Positions 34,011 through 44,032 of a stretch of 64,000 nt of DNA are shown one piece after another. A model generated the notes under the pieces. That model was not told the DNA's origin, searched no databases, and saw only the letters and a list, made by a program, of their open reading frames with translations. How positions within the stretch are numbered: position 1 is the stretch's first letter; every line of letters starts with the position of its first letter. Source of the DNA: Paratinospora sagittata (taxonomy: Eukaryota > Streptophyta > Magnoliopsida > Ranunculales > Menispermaceae); the NCBI GenBank assembly GCA_035771175.1, contig CM069595.1:2521056-2585055 (forward strand), read 5' to 3'. The position numbers and the translations under genes were made by a program.

Positions 34011-35350
34011 GTAAGTAAATCCACTATTTATAGTAGATTTCAAGCTACTGGTTAAAGTTGATTCTGTAGTTCATTTATATACTCATGCAAGTTGTTGTAT
34101 TAAATGGTCTTATGAGTTCCTGTCATGTTAGTTTAGATCACACAAATCCATGATATCTGATCTAAATATCATAAGGTAGCCAGGATAGAAGTTGCTTCTT
34201 TTTGAAAAAAGAGATTAGGTGAGAAGTGGAATCTATGATCTAATAGCTTGCTTTTTCACGCATCAGACCAACTTCAATGATTTGCAACTTTGCTTATTAG
34301 TGTCTCTCTGTATTTTATAGAGATTTCTTGAATATGATTTATTTTCCTTTTCCTTGACAATAATAGAGCGTTTAGGTGTTGGACAGGTACTACTAACTCA
34401 TAGGTACCAAGTTGTTGGATGTAAATGGCACCAAGTTGCTAGGTGCAAAGTCTCAAAGTCTCCATTGATTCAGACTAATTTAGCTACTACTAACTCATAG
34501 GTATAGTGATTGAGGAATCTAATTTGAATCATTATAGGTTTAGGGTGTAGCAATTTCATCACCCTAAACCCTAATTATATACAATAAATTAAAACTCAAA
34601 GGAAAGTGTCCCGTGTCTGTTGTGAGATCAAGAGTCAAATCTTGAGAGTTAAAAAAATTAAGAGGAAATATGATGAGGGTTAGCTTTGAGAACCATTAAT
34701 GAGGCCAAAAATGATCACAGACATTTTGATCAGATTTGATCACAGACAAAAGCAGGTAACCGTATTGTAATCCAAGAGCAGAAATTTAGGGCTGTGAGAA
34801 GATTAGATTACAATGATAATAACAAACAATGGAAGAAGAAGAAGAAAAGAGAAATGAGGCCTTAGGGTTATAGTTATTTGGAGGAACAGTTGTGACAATA
34901 AGCATGTATTTTGAAGAAAAAAAGACTGAAAACAGGGCCTTAGCATTAGTTGGGAGAGTCCGTTCAGTATGTTAAAAAGTCACAGAGGAGAAAGAACTAA
35001 TTTGAATGGAAATCTTTTCATTCTTCATTCTGTGATCAATTCTTTGGTAATTTCTATTATGCTCTCAACAAGCATTGATCTATGTATCATTGATCTAATA
35101 CGTCAGATACATATACCAAAAGTTTATTAGTTTTAATATGTACTCAAGATATTGATAGTTAATACATGTGTTTTCTCTCAACAATAATTATATTGTTTTT
35201 TTTTTTCTTCTTAGTTTAATCCCATTGCTTATACACCCAAAAGAGTTTTAAGCAAAGCATAAGTTAGAGGAATTTGGAAGGTGCCTGTTAACCTAATTTT
35301 TGAAAATATGATGGCACTTCACCAGTGCCAGAGTTTTGCCTTTTTGTTTA
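34011..35350 (+). other. PDR intron 'a' upstream of U2 gene (second copy)
   Basis: Non-coding, parallel to 10132-11457. It includes the telomere-like hairpin at 34537-34570. Confidence 0.55.
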
Positions 35351-35425
35351 GTCCCACATTGAGAAACGAGGGAGTAGGTACAAATGAATGGAATATAAGA
35401 ATTGATTTATTAAACTTAAAAACTC
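35351..35425 (+). promoter_or_regulatory. U2 snRNA promoter (USE variant and TATA box)
   Basis: GTCCCACATTG at 35351-35361 differs from the consensus in one base (TTG for TCG). TATAAG is at 35394-35399, 32 bp before the RNA start. Confidence 0.82.
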
Positions 35426-35624
35426 ATACCTTTCTCGGCCTTTTGGCTAAGATCAAGTGTAGTATCTGTTCTTATCAGTTTAATATCTGATACGTGGGGC
35501 ATTGCCTCACATGATATTAAATTAATTTTTTTTAGGGGGAGAGCCCATTACAATAGCTTGCTATTGGGGCTCTCATGTGTCGCTCATGCGTTGCACTACT
35601 GCAAGAGCCTGGCACACCCCTCCC
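35426..35624 (+). ncRNA. U2: U2 spliceosomal snRNA (copy 2, apparently intact)
   Basis: The whole U2 sequence is present: stem I, GTAGTA, stems IIa and IIb, Sm region (ATTAATTTTTTTTAGG), stem III with ACAATAGCTTGCTATTG, and stem IV around GCGTTGCACTACTGC. It ends near CACCCCTCCC. It is the closest relative of copy 1 and shares its 3' type (GTGTCGCTCATGCG). Confidence 0.9.
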
Positions 35625-36742
35625 AAATCATAAAATTAAGTTTTCTTGTATTAGTTTTATCTACTCTCTTGTTACAAAGTTGAATAGCTAAATACTGACA
35701 GTTAAATAATATTTTGAAAATGATTAATTGTGTTGTTAATTTATCATTAATTCTAAATTAATGTTTTAAGATAATTTTTCTATTTCAAATTGTAGTTGGT
35801 GCGCAGTAACAACTCTGATAACCTTTGAAGAAATTTATAGTTCGTAATAAAGTAGTTTAAGATTGAGAATTGTAGGGCTTTACCCTGGGTTAGAGGGCGC
35901 CCTTCCAAAATATCTCAATGGCAATTATATATATATATATATATATAATCCTTCTACAAACTTCCATACACTTATTAACAGAACTCTTTTTACTTACACA
36001 TTTTTGTAGCTTCCACTTCTTTTTCTTTTTTTCTTCTTTCTTCCTAAGTTAATTATGGAATTACTAAACTAACACCTTAACATATATATATATATATACA
36101 CAATTCCATAAAATTTTCTAATTCATCTACACGTATATTTATACTATATATAGAGTCAAAACTTCTTAACTTATAGTGTGTTACTTTTATTATAAATTCA
36201 TAAATTGGTCACTACTTTTCAATATAAAACTATCAAATAAAATTATATAAAATATATATATGTATATTTATGGGTAATTTGGTAATATGGTTTTTTTTTG
36301 TAATGTTAATAAATATAAGACTTGTTTTAAAAATTTTCTTTGTTTGCTATTTTTAGCTTGTTTAAGTGCAACGTATATGCCCGTAGACTAGTTATTTTAA
36401 CCCGTAATGGTCATAGAAAAAAATTGAGTTATTGGAATGATGACTCCAATAATTAAACTTTTTATTTAATTTAGCAGTAATATTATTAATAAATTTCCAA
36501 ATCCTGACTTTTATTATTATTATTATTGTTTATGAAATCTCTAATAGAATCAGTCAATGATAATACACTGATGTTAAGCAATTCTCAAACCTTAGTATTT
36601 TGATCAACTGCAAGCTAAATTGCCAATTTCATTGTGCATAAATGGTCAATAATTAATCTCGAATATTTAATAAGCCTAAGTCTAGAAGATAAAAATATTG
36701 TTGCAGTGCAATATGTTGCGGGGAGTTTCGCCTTTTTATTTA
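35625..36742 (+). other. AT-rich spacer between U2 copies 2 and 3
   Basis: Non-coding, parallel to 11731-13110, with (TA)n at about 35927-35947. An unaligned insert of about 110 bp lies near 36530-36640, between the ATT-run and TGTGCATAAATGG. No gene is seen. Confidence 0.5.
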
Positions 36743-36818
36743 GTCCCACATCAGAAGATAGGAAAGTGGGTATAGATGAATAGAACATAATAGTTGGTTT
36801 TTTGCAAAATGATTACTC
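36743..36818 (+). promoter_or_regulatory. U2 promoter, weakened
   Basis: GTCCCACATCA at 36743-36753 has one mismatch to the USE. The TATA position carries CATAAT (36786-36791) instead of TATAAG. Confidence 0.65.
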
Positions 36819-37017
36819 ATACCTTTCTCGGCCTTTTGGCTAAGATCAAGTGTAGTATCTGTTCTTATCAGTTTAATATTTGATACGTGGGGCACTGCCT
36901 CACATGATATTAAATTAGTTTTTCTTTGGGGGAGAGTCCATTACAATAGCTTGCTATTGGGGCTCTCAAGCGTCGCCAATGCGTTGCACTATTGCAAGGG
37001 CTTGGCGCACCCCTCCC
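36819..37017 (+). ncRNA. U2: U2 snRNA (copy 3, variant, possibly non-functional)
   Basis: Full length with the U2 5' end and GTAGTA. Stem IIa has a C-to-T change (AATATTTGATA), and the Sm-region T-run is interrupted (AGTTTTTCTTTGG). The 3' part is of the second type (AAGCGTCGCCAATGCG and CACTATTGCAAGGG). With the weak promoter it may be decaying. Confidence 0.75.
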
Positions 37018-38087
37018 AAACCTTACAAGAAAATATTTTTGTTTCTCTTGTTTCAAAGTAGAAAATTTAATTACTAATGAATTATTCTTTCCGAGCATCC
37101 TTTTTTAAATTAGCATAATATTGCCTCAAAAAAACAAAAAACAAAAATAGCATAATATTGTGAAAGATGTTAAGATAACTTTTTTTGAAAGAGATATGTG
37201 GCTCTGTTAGAGTAGGAAGATTCATCAGTTAACAGTACAAGAAATGCCATTAATTCTCATTTGCCCATGCTCAACAACTTGGAAAGCTTGTCAAGTGAAC
37301 AACTATGGTTTTAATACAATGGAATAGTCGTAGTCTTGTTAGTCAGCCCTCTGTGCTTCTGTAGTCTTTCTAATGCTAATGCCTTCTTCCTTCATTCATT
37401 TTCTTAATTTTAGCCATTCAACATATCTCTAACTATAACATAGACAAGTAATTTTAACCTGTTATTTGAGAGAACAAAGGGGTACCCGCCACTGATCATG
37501 CAGCATCTAAAAGATAAGAAGAAGAAGGAGAGAAAAGGAAAGAAAGGAAAAAGAAGAACCAATTAAAAATGATTTCTATTCTATAGTCATTTAATGCTTA
37601 TTCCAATTACAAACTCAATCTAAAATACTCAATTTGTATCTTAGTACAATTTTGAAACTAAAATTCTACTTAAACAAAATAATTAGAATTCTACGAAAAT
37701 AAGCAACTAAATCCTACTTAAGTAAAACCATTAAAATCCTATCAAAATGAGCAACTAGTTTCCTAATAAAGATAAATTACTTTAAATAATAATAATAATC
37801 TGAAGTATATCCAGCAAAATTTTGGAATGAAGGAATTGTAGGGCTTTTCCCTAATCTCCCTATCCCCCAATATGTGTACAGGGAAAGGGAGAGTTATGTC
37901 TGTAAGCCTTTTTTGAGACATCCAACCACCATTGAAGTTATGAAGAAACCAATTGGGTTCCTTTTTTTTCTTCTCAGTTTACTCCCATTTCTTATGCACA
38001 TAATAAAGAAGGTTTTAGCTTAAGTTATTTGGAATGTTGCCACTGGTTAAAGTACGAAACAAGGTGGAGTTTCGCCTTTTCATTTAG
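37018..38087 (+). other. PDR intron between U2 copy 3 and degenerate U2 copy
   Basis: Non-coding. It holds an A-rich 24-base insertion (37124-37147) between two copies of TAGCATAATATTG. A GAAGAAGGAGAGA-type purine stretch lies near 37520. AT-rich DNA follows, and then the GTAGGGCTTTTCCCT phrase near 37838. Confidence 0.5.
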
Positions 38088-38276
38088 TACCACATTGAGA
38101 AACTAAGGAAATGGGTAGAAATAAATTGAACATAAGATTAGATTTTTGAAAATGCATACCTTTCTTGGCCTTTTGGTCAAGATCATGTGTAGTATCTCTC
38201 CTTATTAGTTTAATACTTTTTTTTTTTTTTTGTGGTGAGGTCCCATCACAATAGCTTGCTATGGGGTGCCTTAACC
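38088..38276 (+). pseudogene. Degenerate U2 snRNA with decayed promoter
   Basis: A USE-like GTACCACATTG is at 38088-38098, and the U2 5' end at 38156 has several changes (CTTGGCC, GGTCAAGATCATG, TCTCTCCTTATTAG). The Sm region has become a long T-run. Stem III is partly kept (CACAATAGCTTGCTATGG), and the 3' third is gone. Confidence 0.8.
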
Positions 38277-38639
38277 TCTTCAGTTGCTTTAGGGCCAATA
38301 ATGTCTATGGTTTGAAATTTTTCAAAATGTTTCACCATGTAGGATTGGATATAAAAGTAGTGCTGGCTGTGTATATTAGAAATTGAAACTTTGTAAAAAT
38401 GGTGATGTTCCCTTGGAAATCTATTATTGCCTGGCTGAGATTATTCATAAAGATTCTGAAGGGTGTATTTATCTATGATTGTAACTATTTGGTTCTCTTT
38501 TCTTTACTCATTAGTTAAAAACTTGTTTCCAAAGTAAAAGTTTTTTTCAAATTGTTTTATTATTATAGGAGAAAAAACAGATTTTCCGGTGATATGTAAA
38601 CAATGGTTAACTTACATATGCTTTTGTGGTTTTCTGCAG

Positions 38640-38724
38640 GTTGACTTTGTTGCTTGGTCCTCCAGGGTGTGGGAAAACAACTTTGCTACTTGCCCTTTCT
38701 GGAAAACTCAATCAAACTCTCATG
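38640..38724 (+). pseudogene. PDR Walker A exon of NBD1 (copy B3)
   Basis: The 85-bp exon encodes [20 protein letters not shown], then [16 protein letters not shown] is an intact P-loop. The acceptor is CTGCAG and the donor GTTATC. In this copy the rest of the gene is interrupted by the CACTA element and later deletions. Confidence 0.85.
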
Positions 38725-38895
38725 GTTATCTATATTTCTGCTTTTGAGCTTCTCTCATGAAGAGCCTTTCTTAAAGAGTGTGATATTAAGGATAAGTTTG
38801 TATCTCATTACTAGAGGAATGGTTCACAAGAAAAGTATTCTGCATTTTGAAGTTAATGTCTTTATCCCTTTTTTTTATGTGATAAGAGACAAGAA

Positions 38896-39012
38896 GGGGA
38901 GCCTTGGTGCAACGGTAAGACTAAGAGTTGCTGCCGTGTGACCAAATGGTCACAAATTCGAGTCATGGAAACAACCTTTTGCGAAATAAGGTGAGGTTGT
39001 GTACAAGCCCTC
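38896..39012 (+). mobile_element. Au-like SINE, 5' two thirds
   Basis: GGGGAGCCTTGGTGCAACGG, then TTGCTGCCGTGTGACCA and AATTCGAGTCATGGAAACAA, and TGAGGTTGTGTACAAG follow the order of the Au SINE: a tRNA-derived head with A-box and B-box-like parts and a unique body. The 3' part is missing, and the sequence runs into transporter intron. The same truncated SINE is at the same place at 49887 and 56777. Confidence 0.75.
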
Positions 39013-39415
39013 CTTTCTTCCCATGTTTGTTAACTAATATCTGCAAGTGAGAAGGCATAATGCATATTGAAGAATCTAAATAATTACCCTTTGATTAATT
39101 ATTACAATGCTTGTGTAGGAACTAAGCCAAAGAAGTACAAATCAATAATTCAATGTAAAAAAAAAAGGATTCTTGAATGTATATCTTGCTGAGAAACCAA
39201 TGGAAAGAAACAGCCATCAGTCCTTGTAAAACAGACTTTGCAGAAGTCAACTCAGCTTTGCAGAAAATTTGTCTCTGAATTGATCCTACACTACAAGAAA
39301 AAAGACCTTTAGTAGCGAATTTTTTTCGTAAGTAAAAGTCTCTAATTCGTAAGTAAAAGTATTACTTACGATGTTTAGGCTTATTCTTACGAATGCAATT
39401 TCGTGAGAAAAACAC

Positions 39416-39796
39416 CGTAAGTAAAGGTTTTAGTCACGACATTGTTCTGTGAGTAAAAGTATCATTTTTACTTACGACTCCATTTTCGTAAGTAAAACGT
39501 GTCTTTCGCGACTAAAAGTTGACAGAATTTGCAACAAAAACACCGTAAGTAAAGGTTTTAGTCACGACATAGTTCCGTGAGTAAAAGTATCATTTTTGCT
39601 TACGACTCAATTTTCGTAAGTAAAACGTGTCTTTCGCGACTAAAAGTTGACAGAATTTGCAACAAAACACCGTAAGTAAAGGTTTTACTCACGACATAGT
39701 TCCGTGAGTAAAAATATAATTTTTACTTACGACTCCATTTTCGTAAGTAAAAAGTGTCTTTCGCGACTAAAAGTTGACAGAATTTACAACAAATCT
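39416..39796. repeat. Subterminal tandem repeat of the CACTA element (three units of 127-128 bp)
   Basis: The units begin at 39416, 39544 and 39671 with CCGTAAGTAAAGGTTTTA. Each contains the motif TCGTAAGTAAAA in both orientations. Such inverted short motifs near the ends are where CACTA transposases bind in known elements. Binding here is an inference. Confidence 0.85.
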
Positions 39797-40101
39797 AACC
39801 CTTTACTTACAATGAAATTCGTAAGTGAATGTAATTAATTCGTTACTAAATGTTATACGAAGCTATAAAATAAAAAAATAGCTAAAAAAAATATTTTTCT
39901 GTAATATTTTTAGAATTTTAATTTTGACAAATAATAAAATTTAACACTAGAAGGAGTGAAGATTTTCATTTATCAAATCTATAATTTCTACAACCATAAA
40001 GTTCTGAAGTAGCATGTATACAAAAATTAAAATTTGCATAAGGCAAAATTTACAAAAGTAACAAAATATAGAAATATGACTATCATGCAAGCGAAAGATG
40101 A

Positions 40102-40717
40102 CTAAGATGTGGTCTCCGTAGAAGTAGATGATGATGGTGGCAAGATATTCTCTTTGATCTGACGAACGTCATCCTCAATATTTGTGACCCTATCTATTAA
40201 TTTTGCCACTAAACTCTCCATTTCTGTGTTGTTCTGACCATCATATGAAGATCCATGTGTTCTTGAGGAAGCTCGTGACATCTCTTTTGATAAGCCTTTT
40301 GCCTTCTTAGCCCATCCCTTTTGATAACCGGAGCGATAACTAAGAACACGTTCCATAATCTGAAAGTCTGTCATATATAGCATGTTCACTTTATCTTCAG
40401 TTGGAGGCCATTGATTTTCAAATCTTATATCAACCATTTGTAACTGCAAATAAATAAATAAATATAAGGTACAAACTTAAAAAATAAAATTAATCAATCT
40501 AAAAACTCATTTAAAGACTTACATAAGCACTTTCGACCTCTGTATTTAGCCAATGTTGGTTTGAATCGCAATGCATCCTCTTAAACAGTTCAATTCCTCC
40601 AATCGGTGAGAAGATATTATCGTGTTGGCGCAAATGGTGGTTGGGCGTAGAGACTGACCCATTAGTTTGCATCCATTCCCTCTTTGATCGATTTCTTGAA
40701 TTAGTCGCTGATTTTTT
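40102..40717 (-). pseudogene. CACTA-associated plant transposase (Transposase_24-like), two 3' exons
   Basis: On the minus strand the exons are 40717-40523 and 40443-40102, joined across a GTAAGT...TTTGCAG intron in frame (EVESAY-LQM). The protein part contains NRSKREWMQTNG, then IELFKRMHCD and WLNTEVESAY. A C-terminal coiled-coil-like end follows (MESLVAKLIDRVTNIEDDVR), with a stop after STETTS. This pattern fits the plant transposase family linked to En/Spm elements. No exon for the catalytic TNP2-type protein or for the N-terminus is recognised, so the element is not autonomous. Confidence 0.72.
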
Positions 40718-41318
40718 CTACAAAATGCACAATTTGTTAATACAAATCACACCAAATTAATCAATAACACAAATAATAAGACAAATAAATATTTTTATCC
40801 ATGAATTAATCTCTAGGCTTTCAACAAAAAAAAATTGGTAGAGTCTCCTTTGTATTTTCAGCAAAAAGAATTTTGAAAACCTTTAGAATTCATTCGATGT
40901 AGCTTATATATATATTACATGACATGCAAGGTTGTGATGTTAATGCCAAACCCCCCATAGAATTCATTCCATGTAGTAAACTTTAAGTTTGTAATGGCCT
41001 AAATACAAGCAAAAGATCAGAATAAATATATATAAATGGGAATATAATCTAACTCAAGATAATGATTCTATATACAACAGTAGCTCTTAGGAGTTCTGAG
41101 AGCCATAAATCCCTAAGAAGATTTCAGTCAGGCCATGTTTATAAAGATAAACATGGCATGAGCAGACTTGAAAGAGAGTTAAGAGTGTCAACAAGCTCAA
41201 AAACAACATGCCAAACTTCACATAAATCTGTTTGAAGAACATGTATTTCCAAGATAAGCTATCTAACTCTGCCCAATAAGTTGAAAACTTCTAAAATCAA
41301 TAGGTATAGTGTTACTAG

Positions 41319-42480
41319 CTAGTAACATCAGTTATGCATGCAGAAACTTTGTTCAATAAATACTAAAGTGAAATCATTCAATTAATATCAGATAATTTTT
41401 GCCATTTGCAATTTTGTCATCTTAACTCTTACACATATCTTTAACAGGGAGTTTCTGTTGATGGACTGGAAAGTACCCTTCAAACGGATTACATTTTAAA
41501 GGTACTAACTCTTTAATAGAACTCATATTACTTCTTGATTGAATTTTATGCTATTCATCTCTTTTAATGATTACCATGTTTATTATTTTTCAGATACTTG
41601 GACTTGATGTTTGTGCTGACGCAATTGTTGGGGATGCCATGAGAACAGGCATATCTGGTGGCCAAAAGAAAGGATTGACTACAGGTGATGGGAATCAAAG
41701 TTGGAAGCTTTAGAATATTTAGGACTTGTCCCATTTGCTGCTTTTAGTTATGGCATTTAAATGTCCAGAAAGAAAAGGGGCCGCAGACTTCCTTCAGGAG
41801 GTAACTATATCTTGGGTTTACACACCACTTTTTGTTCTTATTTTTTCTTACAGAGTACAATTGCCTTTTGAATTCTTTTCAGGTTATTTCTAAAAAAGAT
41901 CAGAAACAATACTGGTATCACACTGAAGAACCGTACAGTTATATTTTCGTTGATCGGTTCTCTAAGAAGTTCAAGGCCTGCCATATAGGGAAAAAACTAG
42001 AAGAAGAGCTTTTTGATCCTTACGATAAGTCTCAGTGCCATAAAAGTGCTTTATCCTTCAGTATGTATGCACTGAACACATGGGAGCTCTTTAGAGCTTG
42101 CATGAAAAGAGAATTTCTTCTTATGAGGAATTTTTCTGTATATGTTTTCAAATCAACTCAGGTAACTATAAGCATGTGCTTTGTATTTATTAACTGGAGA
42201 TGAAATAGGCCTTGCATAATCTGGCAGCATGATTTTTATCCGTTTTTCTGCAGCTTATCGTCATTGCATCAATCACAATGACTGTTTTCCTGAGGACTCA
42301 AATGGAAGTTGACATATTCCATGCCAATAACTTCTTGGGTTCTCTTTTCTTTTCACTAATCATACTTATTGTTGATGGACTCCCAGAGTTGGCCATGACA
42401 GTTCCAAGAGTTGCTGTTTTCTACAAGCAGAGAGAATCATATTTTTACCCAGCTTGGGCTTATGCTATACCAGCTGCTGC
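41319..42480 (+). pseudogene. PDR-type transporter middle exons (end of copy B3)
   Basis: The exons are 41448-41501 (GLESTLQTDYILK), 41594-41684 (signature ISGGQKKG), a remnant at 41755-41801, 41883-42161 and 42254-42480. The Walker B exon has lost its first five sixths through a deletion with ATTT at the joint. By contrast exon 41883-42161 reads through where copies B1 and B2 have a stop (MKREFLLMRN). Exon 42254 also keeps the two bases lost in B1 and B2 ([19 protein letters not shown]). The copy stops at 42480, where unrelated AT-rich sequence begins. It is the least mutated but still truncated lineage. Confidence 0.85.
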
Positions 42481-43808
42481 CAGTGTTTTCTTAAATTAAC
42501 TTGTTATTATTTGATATTTAAAATAATTTTTTATTTTTTTTTATTGATTTTATGATTTTTTATTATATTAATTTTATGACTTTTAATGTATTCGTGACAT
42601 TCATAAAAATTATTCATTTGTTAATATCTATAGAAAGGGTCTCATCTTAGAGACGAGCTTCCGAATAATCAAGATCGTTTATGATGACGTCTAGTACATA
42701 AATTTTTATGAGTTGCATATTATCTATTTGTGAGTGCATTAATTATAATCTTTGTGGTTCGAGTCATAAAAACTACGCTGATACAAACTAAAGTTGTATA
42801 AAATAGACCTATAAAGTTGTCCAATGCTTCCTCGAGACCCAAGGGACGGGCAAGGTAGCTTCAATGCAGGGGACCACTAATACCCTTCTCCCTTTTTAAT
42901 ATTTGTACCTTAATTATTCATCAACTTCAATGAGTTGTTAATTGTAACAAATTTAATAATTAAGAGTATTTTTATTTTGGTATATCTTTATTTCAAGAGA
43001 TAAGGATAGTGAAGAAGAACGTACAGACTGGAATGTTGGATTCCAATGCTAACGTCTAACGCTATGTATCCCTTGGATGATGGATCTAGCTGGCGGCACT
43101 AGTTAATTATTCTCTTTCATTTTCCATTGATTAATTAAATAGTTTGATACTAATGTCACGCGCGCCCTCCCGGGCTCTTAAATTTTGATGGCTTATATAT
43201 ATATATATATTAATTGATAAATTTTTTGATGGTAGCATAAGTGATTGTAAATAATAATGAGCTTATTTTTTTAATAAAGAATTTAAACTTATTTTTAACT
43301 TATTTTTTTAATTAAATTATTAGGGGCCTTAAATTTTGTACCAAAATATTTATATAATATTTTTTTACCTTAAAAAATTTTGCACTATTTTTTTTAGCTC
43401 TATTTTAATAAAATCTTTTTTTTCTTTAAATTGAGCTTATTTTAAATATATTATTTAATAATTAGTCAAACCTCTTATTTTAATTATATTAAGACTTTTC
43501 TTTTATTTCTTTCTTTATTTCAAGAAGATCAGGAACGGTTACACATGAAAAAGCAAATACATTTGCACATTAAATCAATTAATTAGGAAATATGTCTTGA
43601 TAAGCTTCTATCTTTAAATATATAAATATATATTCTTCCTTTCTTGCATCCATATTACTTCTCATTCTCAGGGGAACACGCATGATCCATGAGCCGCAAG
43701 TAATATTTAAGGACAAACGTCATTAATTAATAATCAGAACATTAACATAACATATATACAAAGCATACATATATAAATTAAATCAATCAAAACATAAAAT
43801 GAACTTAC
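42481..43808 (+). other. AT-rich unique spacer
   Basis: No gene is seen apart from a diverged Au-like SINE part at about 42758-42885. A (TA)n tract lies at 43192-43211. A segment at about 43325-43490 is repeated at about 44210-44375. Confidence 0.5.
42758..42885 (+). mobile_element. Diverged Au-like SINE part
   Basis: GGTTCGAGTCATAAAAAC, then TAAAATAGACCTATAAAGTTG and GCTTCCTCGAGACCC follow the body of an Au-type SINE. A similar, also diverged piece is at 61690-61850. Confidence 0.5.
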
Positions 43809-44032
43809 AAGGGTCCTGAACGGTGGTGAGGTCCCAAGAGTTAAGGTTACAGTTATGAGGGCCAGACCCAGTGGCCTTGCAGTAGAGGTCCAGCGCCACT
43901 GACGCATGGTTCGTCGCGGTGTAATACCCAGTATTTTACAAAAAAAAAAAAAAATTGTAAACTACAGGATATTACACGGGGTCGAAGCATGACCCATCCG
44001 GTTGTATGCTTCCACAGTTCACTCCTGGTTGA
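43809..44032 (-). pseudogene. X8 (CBM43) domain exon, interrupted by a small palindromic insertion
   Basis: On the minus strand the sequence encodes VNCGSIQPDGSCFDP (about 44032-43980). After a 57-bp insertion it continues NHASVALDLYCKATGSG, then NCNLNSWDLTTVQDP, with a GTAAGT donor directly after (43808-43803). This is the Cys-containing pattern of X8 domains found in plasmodesmal callose-binding proteins and beta-1,3-glucanases. No other exon of such a gene is recognised nearby. The Tyr-Tyr of the usual SYYQ is replaced, and the insertion breaks the frame, so it is a relic. Confidence 0.68.
43920..43976. mobile_element. 57-bp palindromic mini-insertion in the X8 exon
   Basis: It begins TGTAATACCCAGTATTTTAC and ends TTGTAAACTACAGGATATTACA. 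The two ends are imperfect inverted repeats of about 22 bp around an A-run. CGG stands on both sides (43917-43919 and 43977-43979), suggesting a 3-bp target duplication. It may be a tiny MITE-like element or a terminal-repeat footprint of a larger one. Confidence 0.6.

Larger units (their letters stand above)
39289..41318 (-). mobile_element. CACTA (En/Spm-like) transposon, about 2.0 kb, internally deleted
   Basis: The left end CACTACAAGAAAAAAG is the classic CACTA terminus, preceded by CTA (39286-39288). The host intron resumes with CTAGTAACAT at 41319, as in the empty sites at 7990 and 50270, so CTA is the 3-bp target duplication. Subterminal repeats follow the left end, and transposase-related exons lie on the minus strand. 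A clear right terminus (CTTGTAGTG) is not present. Instead the last bases are TATAGTGTTACTAG. The element is therefore a defective derivative. Confidence 0.82.

Noticed and set aside
38896..38970. Possible tRNA gene (A-box and B-box-like sequences)
   Set aside because: The sequence is the tRNA-derived head of an Au-like SINE. A cloverleaf is not complete, and the SINE body follows.
39416..39796. CRISPR-like array
   Set aside because: There are three long tandem units of 127-128 bp without distinct spacers, next to a CACTA terminus in a plant genome. They are subterminal repeats of the transposon.
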